Part shown: one piece after another, positions 63,834 to 64,000 of the stretch
How positions within the stretch are numbered: position 1 is the first letter of the stretch
How the letters are laid out: the number at the start of each line of letters is the position of its first letter
Translations under genes and position numbers: made by a program
Notes under the pieces: generated by a model
What the model was told of the DNA's origin: nothing
The model's database searches: none
Seen by the model: only the letters and a program-made list of their open reading frames with translations
Assembly: GCF_900323885.1 (NCBI RefSeq)
Contig: NZ_OOHJ01000015.1
Span: 868,001 to 932,000, forward strand
DNA: 64,000 bases
DNA from: [Actinomadura] parvosata subsp. kistnae
Lineage (GTDB): Bacteria; Actinomycetota; Actinomycetes; Streptosporangiales; Streptosporangiaceae
Reading direction: 5' to 3'

Positions 63834-64000
63834 ATGATGAAGGCAGCGGGCGCCCTCGCGCTCTGCGGAGCCCTCCTGGCCGGCGCGTCCCTACCCGCGC
63901 AGGCCGCCCCGGCCCCCAAGGCGAAGCTCAAGATCGTTGACGGGATGAAGGGCGGGCCGGTGAAGTCGGTCTGGCTCCACTGCGGGCCCGCCGGCGGCAC
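63834..64000 (+). CDS. secreted subtilisin-inhibitor (SSI)-like protein, 5' part only
   Basis: The 55 visible codons begin MMKAAGALALCGALLAGASLPAQA, a signal peptide, then KIVDGMKGGPVKSVWLHCGPAGGT. The Cys in a HCGPAGGTHP-type context is the hallmark opening of Streptomyces subtilisin inhibitor proteins, which are secreted inhibitors of serine proteases. The window ends inside the gene. ACGGAGAG stands ahead of ATG 63834, with TAGCCT near 63798 as a possible -10. Confidence 0.7.
   Translation, partial: MMKAAGALALCGALLAGASLPAQAAPAPKAKLKIVDGMKGGPVKSVWLHCGPAGG

Overview
This is a high-GC actinomycete chromosome segment. The GC-rich third codon positions, mycothiol-type DinB enzymes, paired ECF and two-component regulators, GTG/TTG starts, many apparently leaderless genes and small zinc-ribbon proteins all point that way. 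The mixture of RNHCP proteins, DUF3000, DUF1707 and a class F sortase fits a filamentous actinobacterium of the Streptosporangiales (Nonomuraea-like). That genus-level guess is inference only. I saw no rRNA, tRNA, CRISPR array, transposase or prophage gene, and most of the window reads as core or semi-core chromosome.

Layout. 0-2.3 kb: end of a YihY/BrkB gene, YccF, a mycothiol-dependent DinB enzyme and a 44-residue Cys-rich protein. 2.3-5.9 kb: assimilatory sulfur operon (sulfite reductase, 47-aa zinc ribbon, CysH, sirohydrochlorin chelatase-like protein) behind a leaderless, Cys-Cys-containing leader peptide. 5.9-11 kb: DUF1707 protein, ankyrin/HEAT protein, HD hydrolase, ECF sigma factor with a DinB partner, OsmC. 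11-17 kb: GlgX, RibD-like reductase, ATP-dependent DNA ligase, PgeF. 17-21.5 kb: U32-like protein, aldehyde dehydrogenase, TPR protein, UlaG-like metallo-beta-lactamase-fold protein. 21.7-24.9 kb: a surface protein with a sortase motif, a frameshifted class F sortase, a 5'-truncated acyl-CoA dehydrogenase and two tandem RNHCP proteins. 24.9-30.4 kb: two-component system, frameshifted secreted peptidase-like hydrolase, LigD-type polymerase, MsrB with a tiny CxxC partner. 30.4-34.9 kb: membrane protein and a three-gene ABC exporter. 34.9-39.3 kb: heme genes hemQ, hemG/Y and hemE, interrupted by a DUF4349 lipoprotein. 39.6-41.8 kb: zinc-ribbon protein, DUF3000, RNase D. 41.9-45.1 kb: sugar-type operon (Gfo/Idh, DUF993, TIM-barrel isomerase) with a LacI-type operator. 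45.1-48.3 kb: ABC exporter plus two-component system on the minus strand. 48.4-53.5 kb: methyltransferase, PEP-utilising enzyme of the rifampicin-phosphotransferase architecture, alkaline-phosphatase-fold enzyme, AraC regulator. 53.6-56.3 kb: alpha/beta hydrolase, a second sugar isomerase and a LacI regulator. 56.4-60.4 kb: cell-envelope proteins including an LCP ligase. 60.4-63.7 kb: fadA/fadB beta-oxidation pair. The window ends in the start of a subtilisin-inhibitor-like secreted protein.

Functional links. The sulfur operon is probably attenuated by cysteine through the leader peptide. The LacI gene at 55.3 kb carries in its own promoter nearly the same 14-bp operator as the sugar operon 14 kb away, so the two loci probably form one regulon. 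The thiolase and hydratase/dehydrogenase overlap and form one beta-oxidation unit.

The most unusual pattern is recurrent short tandem duplication at gene ends: units of 11 to 45 bp that include or abut a stop codon, found at seven or eight places here. At two of these, an overlapping stop/start junction has been copied, leaving a tiny extra ORF that preserves translational coupling between the two flanking genes. Two genes (sortase and hydrolase) each lack one base in an otherwise intact reading frame.
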